Shown here piece after piece: positions 11,561 to 22,688 of a DNA stretch of 64,000 bases. Numbering within the stretch: the first letter of the stretch is position 1; every line of letters begins with the position of its first letter. Both the position numbers and the translations under genes were made by a program. Source of the stretch: Acanthosepion pharaonis (Eukaryota > Mollusca > Cephalopoda > Sepiida > Sepiidae); the NCBI GenBank assembly GCA_903632075.3, contig CAHIKZ030002621.1:1-64000 (forward strand), given 5' to 3'. The notes beneath the pieces were generated by a model that worked only from the letters and a program-made list of their open reading frames with translations, was not told the DNA's origin and made no database searches.

Positions 11561-11892
11561 TCTTTTCTCTTTTACGTCATTCCTTTCTGCTTATTGTTGT
11601 TCTAATTTTTTTATTTTTTATTTTTTTACTTTTGTTCATCTTTTCAGTTTTGTCCAGTTTTTCTTTCTTATTTCTTTTACTCGTTCATGCCTCTTCACTT
11701 TTTCCTTCTTGTCTATTCTCTTTCTCTTTCTGTTTAGCTTTTCTCTTTTTCATTCTCTTTTTATTTATTTCATTCTTTCCTTTCTTCATTATGTAAGATT
11801 TACTTTTTCTCTTCCTCTGTTCGTTCTTTCTTTCATTCTTTCTTTCATTCTTTCTTTCTTTCTTTCATTCTTTCTTTCTTTCTTTCTTTCAT

Positions 11893-11932
<40 letters not shown>

Positions 11933-12370
11933 TTCTTTCATTCTTTCTTTTTCTTTCTTTCTTTCTTTCTTTCTTTCTTTTCTTTTTTTTTTCTTTCTTT
12001 CTTTTCTTTTTTCTTTCTTTCTTTTTCTTTCTTTTCATTCTTTCTTTCATTTTTTTTTCTTTTTTTTTTTCTTTCTTTCATTCTTTCTTTCATTCTTTTT
12101 TCTTTCTTTCATTCTTTCTTTCTTTCTTTCTTTCATTCTTTCTTTCTTTCTTTTTCATTCTTTCTTTCTTTCTTTCTTTCTTTTTTCTTTCTTTCTTTCT
12201 TTCTTTCTTTTCTTTCATTCTTTTCTTTTCTTTCTTTTTTTCTTTCTTTCTTTCTTTCATTTCTTTCTTTTCATTTCTTTTCTTTTTTCTTTCTTTTCAT
12301 TCTTTCTTTCTTTTTTTTTCATTCTTTCTTTTTTCTTTCATTCTTTCTTTCATTCTTTCTTTCTTTCTTT

Positions 12371-12410
<40 letters not shown>

Positions 12411-12457
12411 TTCTTTTCTTTCTTTCTTTCTTTCTTTTTCTTTTTCTTTCTTTCTTT

Positions 12458-12493
<36 letters not shown>

Positions 12494-12830
12494 TTCTTTT
12501 CTTTCTTTCTTTCTTTTCTTTCTTTCTTTCATTCTTTCTTTCATTCTTTCTTTCATTCTTTCTTTCATTCTTTCTTTCCTTCTTTCATTCTTTCTTTCTT
12601 TCATTCTTTCTTTCATTCTTTCTTTCTTTCTTTCTTTCATTCTTTCTTTCATTCTTCACTACGTTTCCATGATTCTTCATTTACTGTTTATTTCATTCGT
12701 TCTTCGTTTAATTAATTTCATTTGCTGACATTCATTCACTAATTCTTTTTTCCTTTCATTTTCTTTCATTAATTCTTTCTTTCTTTAGTTTTTCTTTCTT
12801 TCTTTCTTTCTTTCTTTCTTACACTATAAA
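11560..12830. repeat. Long TTTC/ATTCTTTC microsatellite
   Basis: More than a kilobase of pyrimidines, with TTTC as the base unit and frequent ATTC variants; the densest part is 11821-12656. It opens a 398-codon frame on the plus strand made almost only of Ser, Phe and Leu, and a Lys/Glu/Arg frame on the minus strand. Both are by-products of the repeat. Confidence 0.95.
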
Positions 12831-12849
12831 TATTCATAATAACGCCTTT

Positions 12850-13312
12850 TCTTTTCTGGGTGCACCAATCTGATAGGTGGTTAGCTAATGCCTGTTGCAG
12901 ATATCCTCTCAAGTAAAATTATATTTCTTGAACGTCAACAGTGTAAACTTGCAGTTTATAATGCAACATGCTGCATAGACCTTAGTTACACTTTCTAGGA
13001 AAGAGAGCCTAAACTCGTGTGACCTCGGGTCCTTGTGATGAGGTCCGTATATTAGACCCCTCGTTCACGGTGACTTCGTGCTGGCATAAACATCGATGTC
13101 ATCCGTGCAGTTTCGCCTACCAAATTCAAAAGGTGTGTGTCAACCCGTAGTATATTTATGGAGCATTTTCTAAATGTACTGCCGCTGCGATCATCTCCTC
13201 AGGGGGTTATTATTATTAAGACTTCACCTCTTCACAAATTGATCATAGTATGGTTCAACCTCGGGTCTCATGGCTGGAAAGTTAATGTTCTAACCACTAG
13301 GCCATGCGTCCT
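12850..13312 (-). repeat. tRNA-headed SINE, longest copy
   Basis: On the minus strand the element starts near 13312 with a tRNA-like head: TGGCCTAGTGG matches the polymerase III A-box pattern, and AGGTTGAACC lies at B-box distance. The body runs through CCGCTGCGATCATCTCCTCA and GGTGACTTCGTGCTGG (plus-strand text) to the TTAGTTACACTTTCTAGGAA region. Copies at 2440-2695 and 49808-50045 share different parts of this body. Confidence 0.6.
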
Positions 13313-13319
13313 TATCCAT

Positions 13320-14000
13320 CCATCCATCCATTCATCTATGCATACATACCGACATGTATGATCATTAATCAATGACTATGGCTTAATAATGAAAAAAAAA
13401 GAAAAAAAAATATTTACTCGACAAATATTTTCAAATCTCATTTTTGGTCAATGCATTTAAATGAATGGGGAATAATTTAATCATATATAATAATCTTTAT
13501 ACAGTTAATATTTTCTATCATATTATAATAATTACAGAGGACCGAAGACGAGCAGATTTAGATGTCAGACAATTACTACTAAACGCTACATTGAGCAACT
13601 GGCCCATTTGAATGTCGCATTGAAAGAAAAAAATGTCCGTCCGCCTCTTGAAAAAACTCATGGAGTTGAGACATAATGTTCTTTTGGATTTGGCGCTCTC
13701 CTTGGTAATTTGTAACCTTCAAATTATTACTTCTTTCACTCTTGCAAGATGCCTCATCCGGTAGAGGGTATCATAATTGAAGATACCGAAAAATTCTTAG
13801 AAGAATTTGTCGAATCAAAATTGAAATCGTTCTTTTGTAATGCAGTACACATTGAACAACATTCACCTAAACAATGTTCTATTTTTCCTATTTATGAAAT
13901 AAGATATTTCTAGCAAGTATTGACAAAATCTTTTATTGCAATGAATTCATGGTGTTTTAATTAAATCATTAAGTGATTGTTTGCCATTTTTATTACAGTG
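13320..14000. other. No gene recognised
   Basis: Short (CATC)n near 13315-13335, then AT-rich unique sequence with no motif, up to a TA at the mariner boundary. Confidence 0.4.
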
Positions 14001-14870
14001 TACGAGGGTGGATTGCAAAATTGATAGGCTGACTCTAAAGAAGTGATGCTGGAACTGTGAAATCGTTTATGCATTAATTTTATCTTGTCTTATTGATAAC
14101 GGCATTGTTTCCTTTCAGATAAACTAACATCAGACAGTTCAAAGAATATTTCTAAAATAACTAGTAGCGAATTCTTTTGAAAATAGACAAAATTTAGCAT
14201 TGTACAAGTGCCTGCAAAAAAGTATTTAGCCCCCAAGGATATTCATGTTGAAATCGTTGCTATATTAGGGGATGAAGCTCCAGATTCATCAACAGTGGTA
14301 AAATGGGTAGTTGAACTTAGGAGGAAAAGGGGAAGTTTTGAAGTTCTAAATGTCCTCCAATTGTCACCGCCGAGACAAAACATTATTCGCGTTCAACACA
14401 TGGTGCTAGTTGACAGGCCATCGGCTATAAATCAAATAGCCAATGCTATAAGCATATCCCGTAATGGAGATGAGAATATTATGACCAATAAACTTGAAGC
14501 TTTCTGCTCGTTGGGTGCCACGACTTCTGACACTTGATCAAAAGCGCACCAGGCTGATCATATCAAGGGAAAATCTGATATTGTTTGAGAAGATACGGCT
14601 GATTTCCTTGAACATTTCCTAACTCAGTATGAGTGTTGGGTTCATCATTTTGAACAAGAGAGAAAGAGACAATCCATGTAGTGGAAGCATCCCTCATCAC
14701 CTGCTCTAAAGAAGGTCATGTCAGATCGTTTCATCTACAAGGGAGGTGATGGCCTTGGTTTTCTGGCACACAAAAAGCATTGTTTCTTCAAAAGGGTCAC
14801 AACATTAATGTTGATCATTATGCCAAGTTACACGAACAAGAAGGTAGAAATCAATGACTAACATGTTTAT
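14001..14870 (+). pseudogene. mariner transposase pseudogene
   Basis: The element starts at a TA (14001) with CGAGGGTGGATTGCAAAA, a mariner-like TIR. The longest frame (14208-14537, 109 aa) holds the N-terminal helix-turn-helix region: LAPKDIHVEIVAILGDEAP, VVKWVVELRR and VDRPSAINQIANAISISR. It continues in other frames as LLTLDQKRTRLI, then an ECWVHHFE-like stretch eroded to a stop plus SVGFIILN, and QKGHNINVDHYAKLHEQEGR near 14790-14855. At least three frame changes and several stops break it. No 3' TIR was identified, so the right border is approximate. Confidence 0.75.
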
Positions 14871-15229
14871 CGAACCAAATATTCAAGAGAAAAAAATATT
14901 AAGGATATGTACCAAGCTTTTTTAGGTACAATGTTCAAAGTGCTCGAATAGGTACAGAATGACACACGAGGTCGTAGAGTTCGTTATCAATTTGCAACGA
15001 TTTGAACCCTCAGTTTCTGAATAATACGAGAATTTTTACGAGAAACATGTTCTTTAATGAGTCAAGAAAGAAAAAAAGTGTTGGGGCGAGGTGTGATTCA
15101 ATGGGATTCAGTAACAGCAAGATTTTGACAATAACCTCTAAATAAAAGAATGAAGAACAGAGTAGAAATTGCGACAAAGTTCACCATGGATCTGTAAGAG
15201 CAGTTGTAAGAGCTATCGTCATTTGAGTG

Positions 15230-15600
15230 CCTGTGGAGAATCAGTGCTAAATAAGAATCTCAAATTCGCCACTACCATCAGGTGTGTCCAATACTTAAAT
15301 ATGATAGCTCCACGATTGGTAGTTTCCTTGAAGATCCCTAAAGCTTAATTAAATGAGTGAAGATGGAAAGTGGGGCAAGCATGAGAAAAGGTCAAGCCAC
15401 TCAAATCGAACATTACAAGGGAAGAAAGTTTTGCAAGCAATACCTTACAGAATGATAAGAGTACCATCATACTGCCAACTGACAAAGGCTTCACCGCAGG
15501 AGTGATGTTCAAGTTAGAATTCTCAAAAAATTAGCTATAGAAAGGTAAAAAAAAACGATCTCACTCTATAAACCGAGAGGAAGCTGTCACAAATCCTAAT
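15230..15600 (+). pseudogene. Penelope-like ORF, N-terminal fragment
   Basis: Plus-strand pieces read VLNKNLKFATTI (15244 on), matching the LNKGLNFAPTP box of PLE proteins, and then NDKSTIILPTDKGFTAGVMF (about 15450-15520), matching the DKSIIILPADKG box just before the RT fingers. The spacing fits this family. The frame is interrupted by stops between the boxes, and no RT palm follows. A degraded piece inserted next to the mariner pseudogene. Confidence 0.6.
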
Positions 15601-15622
15601 TAAGTACAAGAACTACTTCACA

Positions 15623-15904
15623 TTGAATAAGTACAAACAGCTGACTCAACGTTACTCCAAGCTGACACATATGTATGGTTGGTATTCTCATGAGACCTAT
15701 AGTCAGCTGCAAGGGCTTGGCATGTCACCTGCTGAGCGGATTCCTGGTGGATATAGTCACAAGAAAGATAAAGACAACTGTTCGCATGTAAATAATGTAA
15801 TTAATGATAATTCTTCATCCAAAAAATTCAAGGAGAAAAAAGAATTGGCTAAGAAAATTCTGAATGATGATCGTTCTCCTTCGAACCGTATAAACTGGCG
15901 TTAG
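15623..15904 (+). other. Open frame of 93 codons, unidentified
   Basis: Starts NKYKQLTQRYSKLTHMYGWY and ends Lys/Asn-rich. It directly follows the PLE N-terminal fragment but I could not match it to a PLE domain. No signal peptide, membrane segment or known motif. It may be a chance frame or a decayed part of the same element. Confidence 0.15.
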
Positions 15905-16635
15905 AGAATCATATAAAAAAAGAAAAAGAATTTTAACCAACTAAAATGGAAATCACATGTAAATCGAAGAGTAAATAATGGTATAATCAAGATATGTTGA
16001 AATCCTAGACTGTTTCAAATAAAAAGTTAGGGTGGAAAGAACGATAACAGTTACTGGACTTGAGAAACCTATTTAGCTGAAAGATCGTTTTCATAGTAAG
16101 ATTTTATAAACTTCGGCCGATAGTTGCAATATCTGTTCGGTTTATAAATGACGGATGTTTCCATATCAGGAAACGGCTAATATTATCATTTTCATTACCA
16201 TTAAGAACACCAGAAGCCCAAAACAAATTTTTTGAAGGCAGAATATATTCCTGTTGAAAACAATTTAAATAACAGATAATGAACATTTCTGAAAATCGGC
16301 ATAATATAATAATGGTCGTTGTATAATTCAGTCCCTAAAGAGTGAACTAAAACACCTGTTGTTCTACGCTAGAACAACAGATAACCTCCTCGATGTTTCA
16401 TCGAAACTGCCATGTTTAATATCAATGATTTTATTATTATTATATCAACTACTAACTAAGATTCAGGGCAATTTGGAGAACTCAAGTGAACTGAATTAAA
16501 AATTGTTTTAAAGGAAAGAACTGGGTTAATGAGTGCGGAATGTTTCCTTATATTGTCATTACTATTTAACTTACCCTGTATACTGAAAGCGATATAAAGA
16601 TCTAAATGTCTGTCTATATTTCTGAGATGAGGTGT
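15905..16635. other. No gene recognised; contains a perfect small hairpin
   Basis: AT-rich. At 16356-16380 CTGTTGTTCTA and TAGAACAACAG form an 11-bp perfect stem around the loop CGC. Nothing else is recognised. Confidence 0.5.
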
Positions 16636-16639
16636 TGTA

Positions 16640-17095
16640 ACTATTTACACTATTTACATTATTCGGATTGTTGTCCTCGTCGTTATTGTCATATTCAAGA
16701 CGTTTCAGCCTTTGTACGCTCCGGCCTTCATCAGGTGATATACCTTAGAATTTTCCCAATGGAGACATGACCCAGTGGATAAAAACGTTGGTTGAAGTAA
16801 TCGAAAAAGTGACTTGACCCAAAGAGTTGTGAGTTCAATACCTGGCCACAGTAGAGGTGAAAAAGAAAATGAAAAACATTGGAGAGTTGAGTTACTAAAG
16901 GGAATTAACTGAAACTGAAACATCCAAAAAGGTCATGGCACGTGGAACTAGAACAATCTATACGTGTGGACTAAATAAAAGCTTCGGTTAGAAATTCCAA
17001 CGTATTTCACCTGAAGAAGACCGGAGAATACAAGGGCCGAAACGTCGTGAATACGACAGTAATGATCAGTGCAACAGTCCAAATAATGTAAATAA
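16640..17095. mobile_element. Palindromic pair of PLE terminal repeats
   Basis: The left arm (minus) carries CTGATGA (16734-16728), a GGCC hairpin and GAAA (16706-16703). The right arm (plus) carries CTGAAGA (17011-17017), a hairpin and GAAA (17039-17042), followed by GTCGT-GAAT-ACGAC, which can form a third stem. Both arms end in a TTATTTACATTATT-like terminus. Between them lies the usual spacer with CCAAAGAGTTGTGAGTTCAA. Both cores keep every conserved base of CTGANGA and GAAA, making this one of the best hammerhead candidates in the window. Confidence 0.75.
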
Positions 17096-17099
17096 ATCA

Positions 17100-18000
17100 A
17101 AATGTGATAAACTTCATCCAATCAATTTGAAAAAAAAAATATGTGAAATAATGAAAATGTTTAATGAAGAGAATTCAGAAAGTACAAGAAGAGCGAAGTA
17201 TTTATCTGTCGAATCGTTAAAAACAATAAAATGAAGATAATTTTGAGGAAAAGATGAAGAATGCGAAAACGATTTTTCCGTAAATACAGGAAAACCGAAG
17301 AAAACATCGGTCGAAACAGTATTTATTTTCTCAAATACCGAAAACATACGGAAAGACGTATTTCAGAGAGAAAGGGTGGAAAATTTGTGGGAGAACAGAA
17401 GCACCAAAATATTTATGGGAGAAAGAAAACATGCAAAACCGCTTTCATTTTAACACCATCTCTAATATTCACCTCAATTCACGTGAGTTTTGCCATCGGA
17501 TAATATCTTCCTCCCTAAGCAGCAATTAGTTCAAATGTTTGAAAAGTTACACCCTGAATGGTAATCTGTTGGCCGCACACGTCGAGAAGGGCGAAAAACG
17601 AAACAGTTTCTTTCCTCAATCTGTCGGTTAGAATAAATAACAACATTTCAGGCCGAACAAATAAAGTTTTCTTTTTTGTGGGAGAGGGGGGAGAGTGTGA
17701 AGTGGGGAGCAAACATTTGCCAAATTACCGCTATAACGGAAGTGAAGTCATATCTTTTTTAAAGGATCACTCTTCCTTTCGTTCTTTTTATTTCTTCTTT
17801 CCTCCTCCCGTTTAATATATTCTTTCTTTTTTTCTTTTTCTTTTTTTTTTATTTTGTTACTGAATTTTATCAACCTTTTCTTTTTTTTTAACCTTTTCGT
17901 TTATTCATAAACTTAATTATTTCTTGTCTCTTTCATTCACATATTTCCTATTTTGTTAGTTTCCATTCTGTCTTTTTCTCGTTCTATACTTCTTTTTGAG
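17100..18000. other. No gene recognised
   Basis: Short frames on both strands (17114-17347, 17261-17503, 17558-17815) without motifs. 17760-17980 is T- and pyrimidine-rich. Confidence 0.4.
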
Positions 18001-18078
18001 CTTACGGCCATATCACGTTGAAACACTGGTTCTTGTACGATAACTGAAGTTAAGCAACTTCAAGACTGGTATCTAGAT
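18001..18078 (+). repeat. 5S-tRNA SINE, left part (5S head)
   Basis: CTTACGGCCATATCACGTTG followed by CTGAAGTTAAGCAACTTCAA matches the first two thirds of 5S rRNA. It is cut at ATCTAGAT (18071-18078) by the hAT element, and resumes at 18670. Confidence 0.8.
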
Positions 18079-18669
18079 CAGTGTTTCTCAGCCCTTTTTT
18101 TTTAAATTCAGGGCGCACTTGTTGAATAACAAAATCTCTTTTAAATAAGGAAAATTAGCCAAGAAATTCGAAAATAGGAAAATAATAAAGACGTCTCCTG
18201 AAATAAGTATTTATTTTTAAGACATTACATTGCATAATCAAGTATGCTTGCTCAAAATATTTCCTTGGTGTGCTTTGGCAATTTTTGAATGTTTAACGTT
18301 ATATGGGATAAATATACACTCATTAACATTTCAAAAGCAGATTAGCTGTAAAGTTTTTATTTAAAGAGATTTATGAAAAATCGGTTATTTTTAGAGTCTG
18401 ATAATGACGAATTTAAATCCCTTGAGAAAGGCAAAAGAGAAAGCATTGTTCATTCCTTCTTAAAGATTAAGGAATTTAGCATTCTGTTCAGAATTTCAAA
18501 TGGCAAAGACTTGAATTAGACATGGAAACCGTATATATGGTGCCTCTAACTTTTTAAAATAGATTTTTTTTTAAATATGAAAATAATTCTTAAATTACTC
18601 TTCAGTTAACTTAAGGTGCACCTGGCTACCTTTCAGGGTGCATTAGTGCGCCCTGGTTAAGTAACGCTG
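18079..18669. mobile_element. hAT-type MITE inserted in a SINE
   Basis: A 591-bp element bounded by an exact 8-bp duplication ATCTAGAT (18071-18078 and 18670-18677). Termini are imperfect inverted repeats: left CAGTGTTTCTCAGCC, right the reverse complement of CAGCGTTACTTAACC. A CAG start, CTCA-type terminus and 8-bp target duplication are diagnostic of hAT (Charlie-like) elements. The interior has no transposase motif, so it is non-autonomous. Removing it restores a continuous 5S-like sequence across the junction. Confidence 0.88.
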
Positions 18670-18985
18670 ATCTAGATGGATAACCGCTTGGGAATACCAA
18701 GTGCTGTAAACTTATATGTGCGGGTGGCGTAATAAATAATTGCTCGGAATTGTTAATTGGAGAACCGAGTTCCAATTCACGTTGGGTTAGTTACATACAC
18801 TTAGGCGCAAATTCCCTTGGGAAAGGTATGAATCTACTTATTTTCCCCAGCTATGGGTTAATTAGTAAGACTTGTACCAGTAAACCATTATTACCTCATA
18901 AAAATTCTTACATTCTAAAAATATTTTCTGGTTTTAAATGACTTGCAAAGGGTTGATAAACAGTAAAAAAACGAATCAATAAAAT
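18670..18985 (+). repeat. 5S-tRNA SINE, right part
   Basis: Resumes the 5S head with GGATAACCGCTTGGGAATAC and AAGTGCTGTAAACTTATA, then a tRNA-like unit (GGGTGGCGTAATAAATAATT, degraded B box GTTCCAATTCA), a body with CCAGCTATGGGTTAATTAG, and the tail CAAAGGGTTGATAAACAGTA and AATCAATAAAA. Same architecture as 26776-27150. Confidence 0.8.
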
Positions 18986-19004
18986 TTCATTTTTTTTTTC
19001 TTTT

Positions 19005-19183
19005 GTCATGGCTTTTATTTTTTTCTCTTTCTGTTTCTTTTTCTTTCTTTCTTTTGCGTTCTTTTGTTTCTTTTTTTTTCACTCACGTCTTCGTTCTTCC
19101 TTTCCTTTCTTTTCTTTTCCTTACCTTCCTTCCTTTCTTCCAATTCATATTTCTGTCTAGTTTTCTTTCTCTCTTTGACTTGA

Positions 19184-19245
<62 letters not shown>
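19005..19245. repeat. Pyrimidine-rich tract and (TA)n
   Basis: TTTC-rich low-complexity sequence to about 19180, then a pure TA tract 19187-19240 and a T-run. It directly follows the SINE tail. Confidence 0.9.
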
Positions 19246-19249
<4 letters not shown>

Positions 19250-19354
19250 TCCTCTTTTCTAAATATTAAACAATTGTCCTCGCCACCAATCAAGCAATGT
19301 TTTATGCATTGTAGCAAGATCTTCAACTGCATCGAGTTACATTATTTTTTAGCT

Positions 19355-19850
19355 TAGGGTCTTGCCTTCTTTTACTTGTCATGTCCTTTTGAGGACGTCA
19401 GCAATCATGTCTCTCCACAGTTTCCCTTCCTTCGTAGCACTAAACATTATCTCACCCTTTACTATCCCTTTCACTCCATACCTTGCCATTATTTACCCGT
19501 TACTTGCTGTTCATCTCCGCCTCTTTTGTCTTCAATATTTCCTGTTAGCGTCAAATTCTCCAAGCCTTCCTACTTCATTATGCGTCCCAGAAGTTTCAGT
19601 TTTCTCTTTCTGATACTAAGTAAAAGTTTTTTTTTTCAGCCCTATTTTCCTTAAAAATGTCCTCATTTTTCATATATTCTGTCCATGGTAGTCTTAGTAT
19701 TGTTCTGTAGAACCATATCTCTATTGGCTCAAGTCTCCTCTTCATCTATGAGGAGAATATCCAACATACACTGCAAGATAGGAGGACTGTTATTACATCG
19801 TAGATAAGCCCTTTTTTTTTTTAGTTTCTAACGAAATATTCCTGTTTCTT
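19355..19850 (-). pseudogene. RTE-type LINE C-terminal fragment
   Basis: The minus strand carries, in several frames, an ISSQMKRRLEP-like segment, FYRTILRLPWTEY, NEDIF and LSIRKRKLKLLGRI, then LENLTLTGNIE. This is the same C-terminal region of the endonuclease-reverse transcriptase as at 44490-45290. Stops and shifts are frequent. Confidence 0.6.
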
Positions 19851-20090
19851 GATATTGGACTCAGTCTAAGACAGATTTTATCGTAACAAAATGAAATCAT
19901 ATAGACTCCGATATAACCCAAATCAACATAATATTGAATACAGCACAAGACATTAACGCCAATTTTGTTTTAATTTTTTATACTAAAGTTCACTCAATAC
20001 AAAGTTGGAGAGATACTCGATGTAGAGTTTTAATGTTAAAATGGTTATGATAATTGTGGTGTGTAGTATGAATGCAAAATGAGGTTGGAT

Positions 20091-20446
20091 GGTTGATTTT
20101 GTTTAGAGGTATATCAATCTTTATAGGTTAATACGGAAATCTAAATATTTTGAACACAATTTTAAGGCTTCAACGAAATATATTTTGAACGCAATTGTAT
20201 GCCTTCAATTGCAGATAAAATGTATTGTTGGTCATTTTGCTATAAAATGTATTGTTAGTAATTCTACTATAAGTATGGGCTATACAATTTTATAGTGGAG
20301 TTACCAACAATACTTTTTATCTGTCGTTGAAGGCATGCGATTACGCTAAAAATATATTTAGCTGAAGCTATAAAATTGTGTTCAAAGTATTTAAATTTCG
20401 CATTGAATAACCAGTACAGACAGATATGCCGCTAAACAAAATCAAC
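20091..20446. mobile_element. Palindromic element (family P1)
   Basis: Two inverted arms of about 170 bp meet near 20270. The left begins GTTGATTTTGTTTAGAGG and the right ends with its near complement CTAAACAAAATCAAC (20432-20446). Shared blocks include TTTGAACACAATTTTA and GATAAAATGTATTGTTGG. Near the centre lie two units of TTTTGCTATAAAATGTATTG, the unit found as four tandem copies at 39328-39440. One arm alone is at 53990-54145. No coding content; a MITE of unknown superfamily. Confidence 0.7.
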
Positions 20447-20905
20447 TTCTGATAACGAACATAGAAATATCAAAAACAAGTTTTATTGATAAATGCTTAC
20501 TTGCCTTTACGTAAGATTGTTAAATTTAACGACGTAATAACCATTAAGTTATTTAATGTCGAATATAAGGCTTATGAATTAAGATATCGTGTTAACTTTC
20601 CTTCCTCTTGTCTTATTACTATGCATTGCATTTGGTCGGTCATCTGACCATTAACAGCCATTCAGTAAAACACAATCTGTATTGAGGAAGTTTTGCGAGT
20701 AGACACCATGAAGAGAAGTTGCTTTCTGACATACTGGACTTGTGAGTAGAGACATGCTTTTGTAAGATTCGCTTTCCTGTTCAGAGCTGAATAGGAGGCA
20801 TGTAACACATTTCTACACTCCATTAGCATGTTCTCTTCATAGAAAATAAAATTCTCATTTACCTTTTCCCGACTGCTCCACACCCGTCTTTATTTTTATA
20901 ATTTT
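20447..20905. other. No gene recognised
   Basis: AT-rich unique sequence; a 73-codon minus frame (20883-20662) shows no motif. Confidence 0.4.
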
Positions 20906-20909
20906 AAAT

Positions 20910-21227
20910 GTCTGTGTAAATATCTGTATTGATCCAAATTGGTTTGATTAAAATGAAGAGACAATATCTGTCTGTATTATTGTACTGTATTTTTCCAATT
21001 ATCGAATAAGATGTTGAATATTGTTATCGAAATTGCAGATACACTGTTCGAAATTCATATCGTGTTGTTTTTTGTTCATGTACAAAAAGACACGTACAAC
21101 ATGAACGTCAACAAAATTTCGATCGAAAATATTCAACACCTTATTTGAAAATTGGAAAATACAATAACAAATTAGATAGACACTGTTTTTAATCAAACTT
21201 GTTTGGATCAATACTTGCTATACAGAC
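20910..21227. mobile_element. Palindromic element (family P2)
   Basis: Left and right arms of about 140 bp are inverted copies: GTATTGATCCAAATTGGTTT at 20926 against the complement of AATCAAACTTGTTTGGATC near 21190. Shared inner blocks are TTTTCCAATTATCGAATAAG, TGTTGAATATT and CGAAAT. No coding potential. The single copy here gives no family context. Confidence 0.6.
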
Positions 21228-22173
21228 CTCATATATATATATATATATATTATAAATTAATTGATTTAAAATATTTTTTCCGCTACACGGTTCTAACCAT
21301 GTTTCAAAAATGGAAGCTAAAAGCTCCGAATTTAATTTTTGTAATTAAATTAAAGATATTAGTTCCATTTCCTCCTCAAGCGAATTTTGGAGTAACTTTT
21401 AAAATTACTGGGTTTTAAAGACACAGCTAAAATCATAATTCATGTTTCCAAGGTTACAGATGAATTCATTTTACTAGAAGAGGGGTGTATGGGTGTTCAA
21501 TACGTCTATATTTTAATGTATCAGTTTTGCTACGTTTTGGTAGTGGGTAGGGATGTATTTTTCAATGAAACCTAACATCCGTTAAAGCGTGTCGTCTGGG
21601 AAAAAAAAATTTTATTGCTAACGGCAAAAATTCTTACGGAATTTTTTCCTTCGTATATTTAAATATTTTTTAGGGGTGTTTAGGTTAGAATACGTTTTAT
21701 TTAACTACGATTTGAAATATTTTTACTTTTAATTTTTTAATATACTATTTTTTCTTTTTAAGAACAATTAAATGTAATGAGAATTTTTTTACAGTTTGTA
21801 GAATTATTATCACATCAAGTATATTACGATTTTTTAAATTTTTTATATTTAAATATTATTTAAGTAAAAAAAATTTTTCACTTAGGACAAAAAAGCTAAT
21901 TCATTTCTCTGTTTTAGTAAACTTTATTTATTTATTTAATTACAATTTTAAAAAAAAGTTTAGGTTAGAATTCATTTTAATTAACTACAATTTTAATTAC
22001 AAAGTTTAAAATAATTTCATTGTTAGTTTTTATAGACTATATTTCATTTTAATAGAGGTAAATGTATTAAATTACTTATAGTAATGAAGATTTTTTTTTC
22101 CATATCAAGTATATCTCTATTACGATTTTTAAATTCTTTCAAAAATGGAAGCTAAAATTATATATCTTACTGT

Positions 22174-22175
<2 letters not shown>
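21228..22175. other. AT-rich, internally repetitive, no gene
   Basis: Variants of TTTAGGTTAGAAT, TTAACTACAATTT and CAAAAATGGAAGCTAAAA recur two or three times, so the stretch is probably a decayed duplicated element. Nothing coding recognised. Confidence 0.4.

Positions 22176-22222
<47 letters not shown>
22176..22222. repeat. (TA)n microsatellite
   Basis: Pure TA tract upstream of a hammerhead-like locus. Confidence 0.95.
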
Positions 22223-22226
<4 letters not shown>

Positions 22227-22319
22227 GAAATAAAATCTTAAGGTGTATTATATTTATGAGATAAAGTGCTCAATATCAGATATAGAGATTGTGTGTAAAT
22301 ATAAAAGTGAACATTGAAA

Positions 22320-22425
22320 TCAACACTTAGAGGCGACAGGCTGTTTCATGCTGGACGCAATCGTCAGGCCACGTGTGACGATTGATGTCCAGCATGAAAC
22401 AGTCTGTTTAATTGTTGAAAAATAA
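22320..22425. repeat. Inverted pair of hammerhead-like motifs
   Basis: Minus strand: CTGACGA (22367-22361), a hairpin with UGC/GCA, GAAA (22347-22344), then CAGCCTG. Plus strand: the same unit facing it, GTGACGATTG (from 22375), CCAGCAT, GAAACAG (22395 on), with the first C of the core replaced by G. The two cores lie head to head about 8 bp apart. A related minus-strand copy is at 34604-34628. Probably the terminus of a Penelope-like element. Confidence 0.6.
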
Positions 22426-22434
22426 AATTTTATG

Positions 22435-22437
<3 letters not shown>

Positions 22438-22483
<46 letters not shown>
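22438..22483. repeat. (TA)n microsatellite
   Basis: Pure TA tract between two hammerhead-like loci. Confidence 0.95.
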
Positions 22484-22487
<4 letters not shown>

Positions 22488-22499
22488 TGATCCACAGAC

Positions 22500-22545
22500 A
22501 GACTGTTTCGTTGTAACACAGCTCATCAGTGTTTTTAGACGTCCA
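22500..22545 (-). ncRNA. Hammerhead-like core with canonical CTGATGA
   Basis: On the minus strand CTGATGAG (22529-22522) is followed by a short imperfect hairpin and CGAAACAG (22510-22503). Stem II starts with the canonical G10.1-C11.1 pair, then one mismatch and UGU/ACA. It is the closest match in the window to the textbook core without an extra base. Activity is inferred only. Confidence 0.5.
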
Positions 22546-22591
22546 GTTGCCTCTAGCTAGGATTTAAAAAGAATTGGCGTTAGTCGGAGAA

Positions 22592-22592
<1 letters not shown>

Positions 22593-22686
<94 letters not shown>
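22593..22686. repeat. (TATC)n(TA)n(TG)n compound microsatellite
   Basis: Three successive repeat types: ATCT units to 22622, TA to about 22655, TG to 22686. Confidence 0.95.

Positions 22687-22688
<2 letters not shown>

Noticed and set aside
12350..12652. 100-codon Lys/Glu/Arg frame on the minus strand
   Set aside because: Complement of the same microsatellite.
11532..12728. 398-codon open frame
   Set aside because: Translation is nearly all Ser, Phe and Leu from a TTTC microsatellite; no domain or initiation context.
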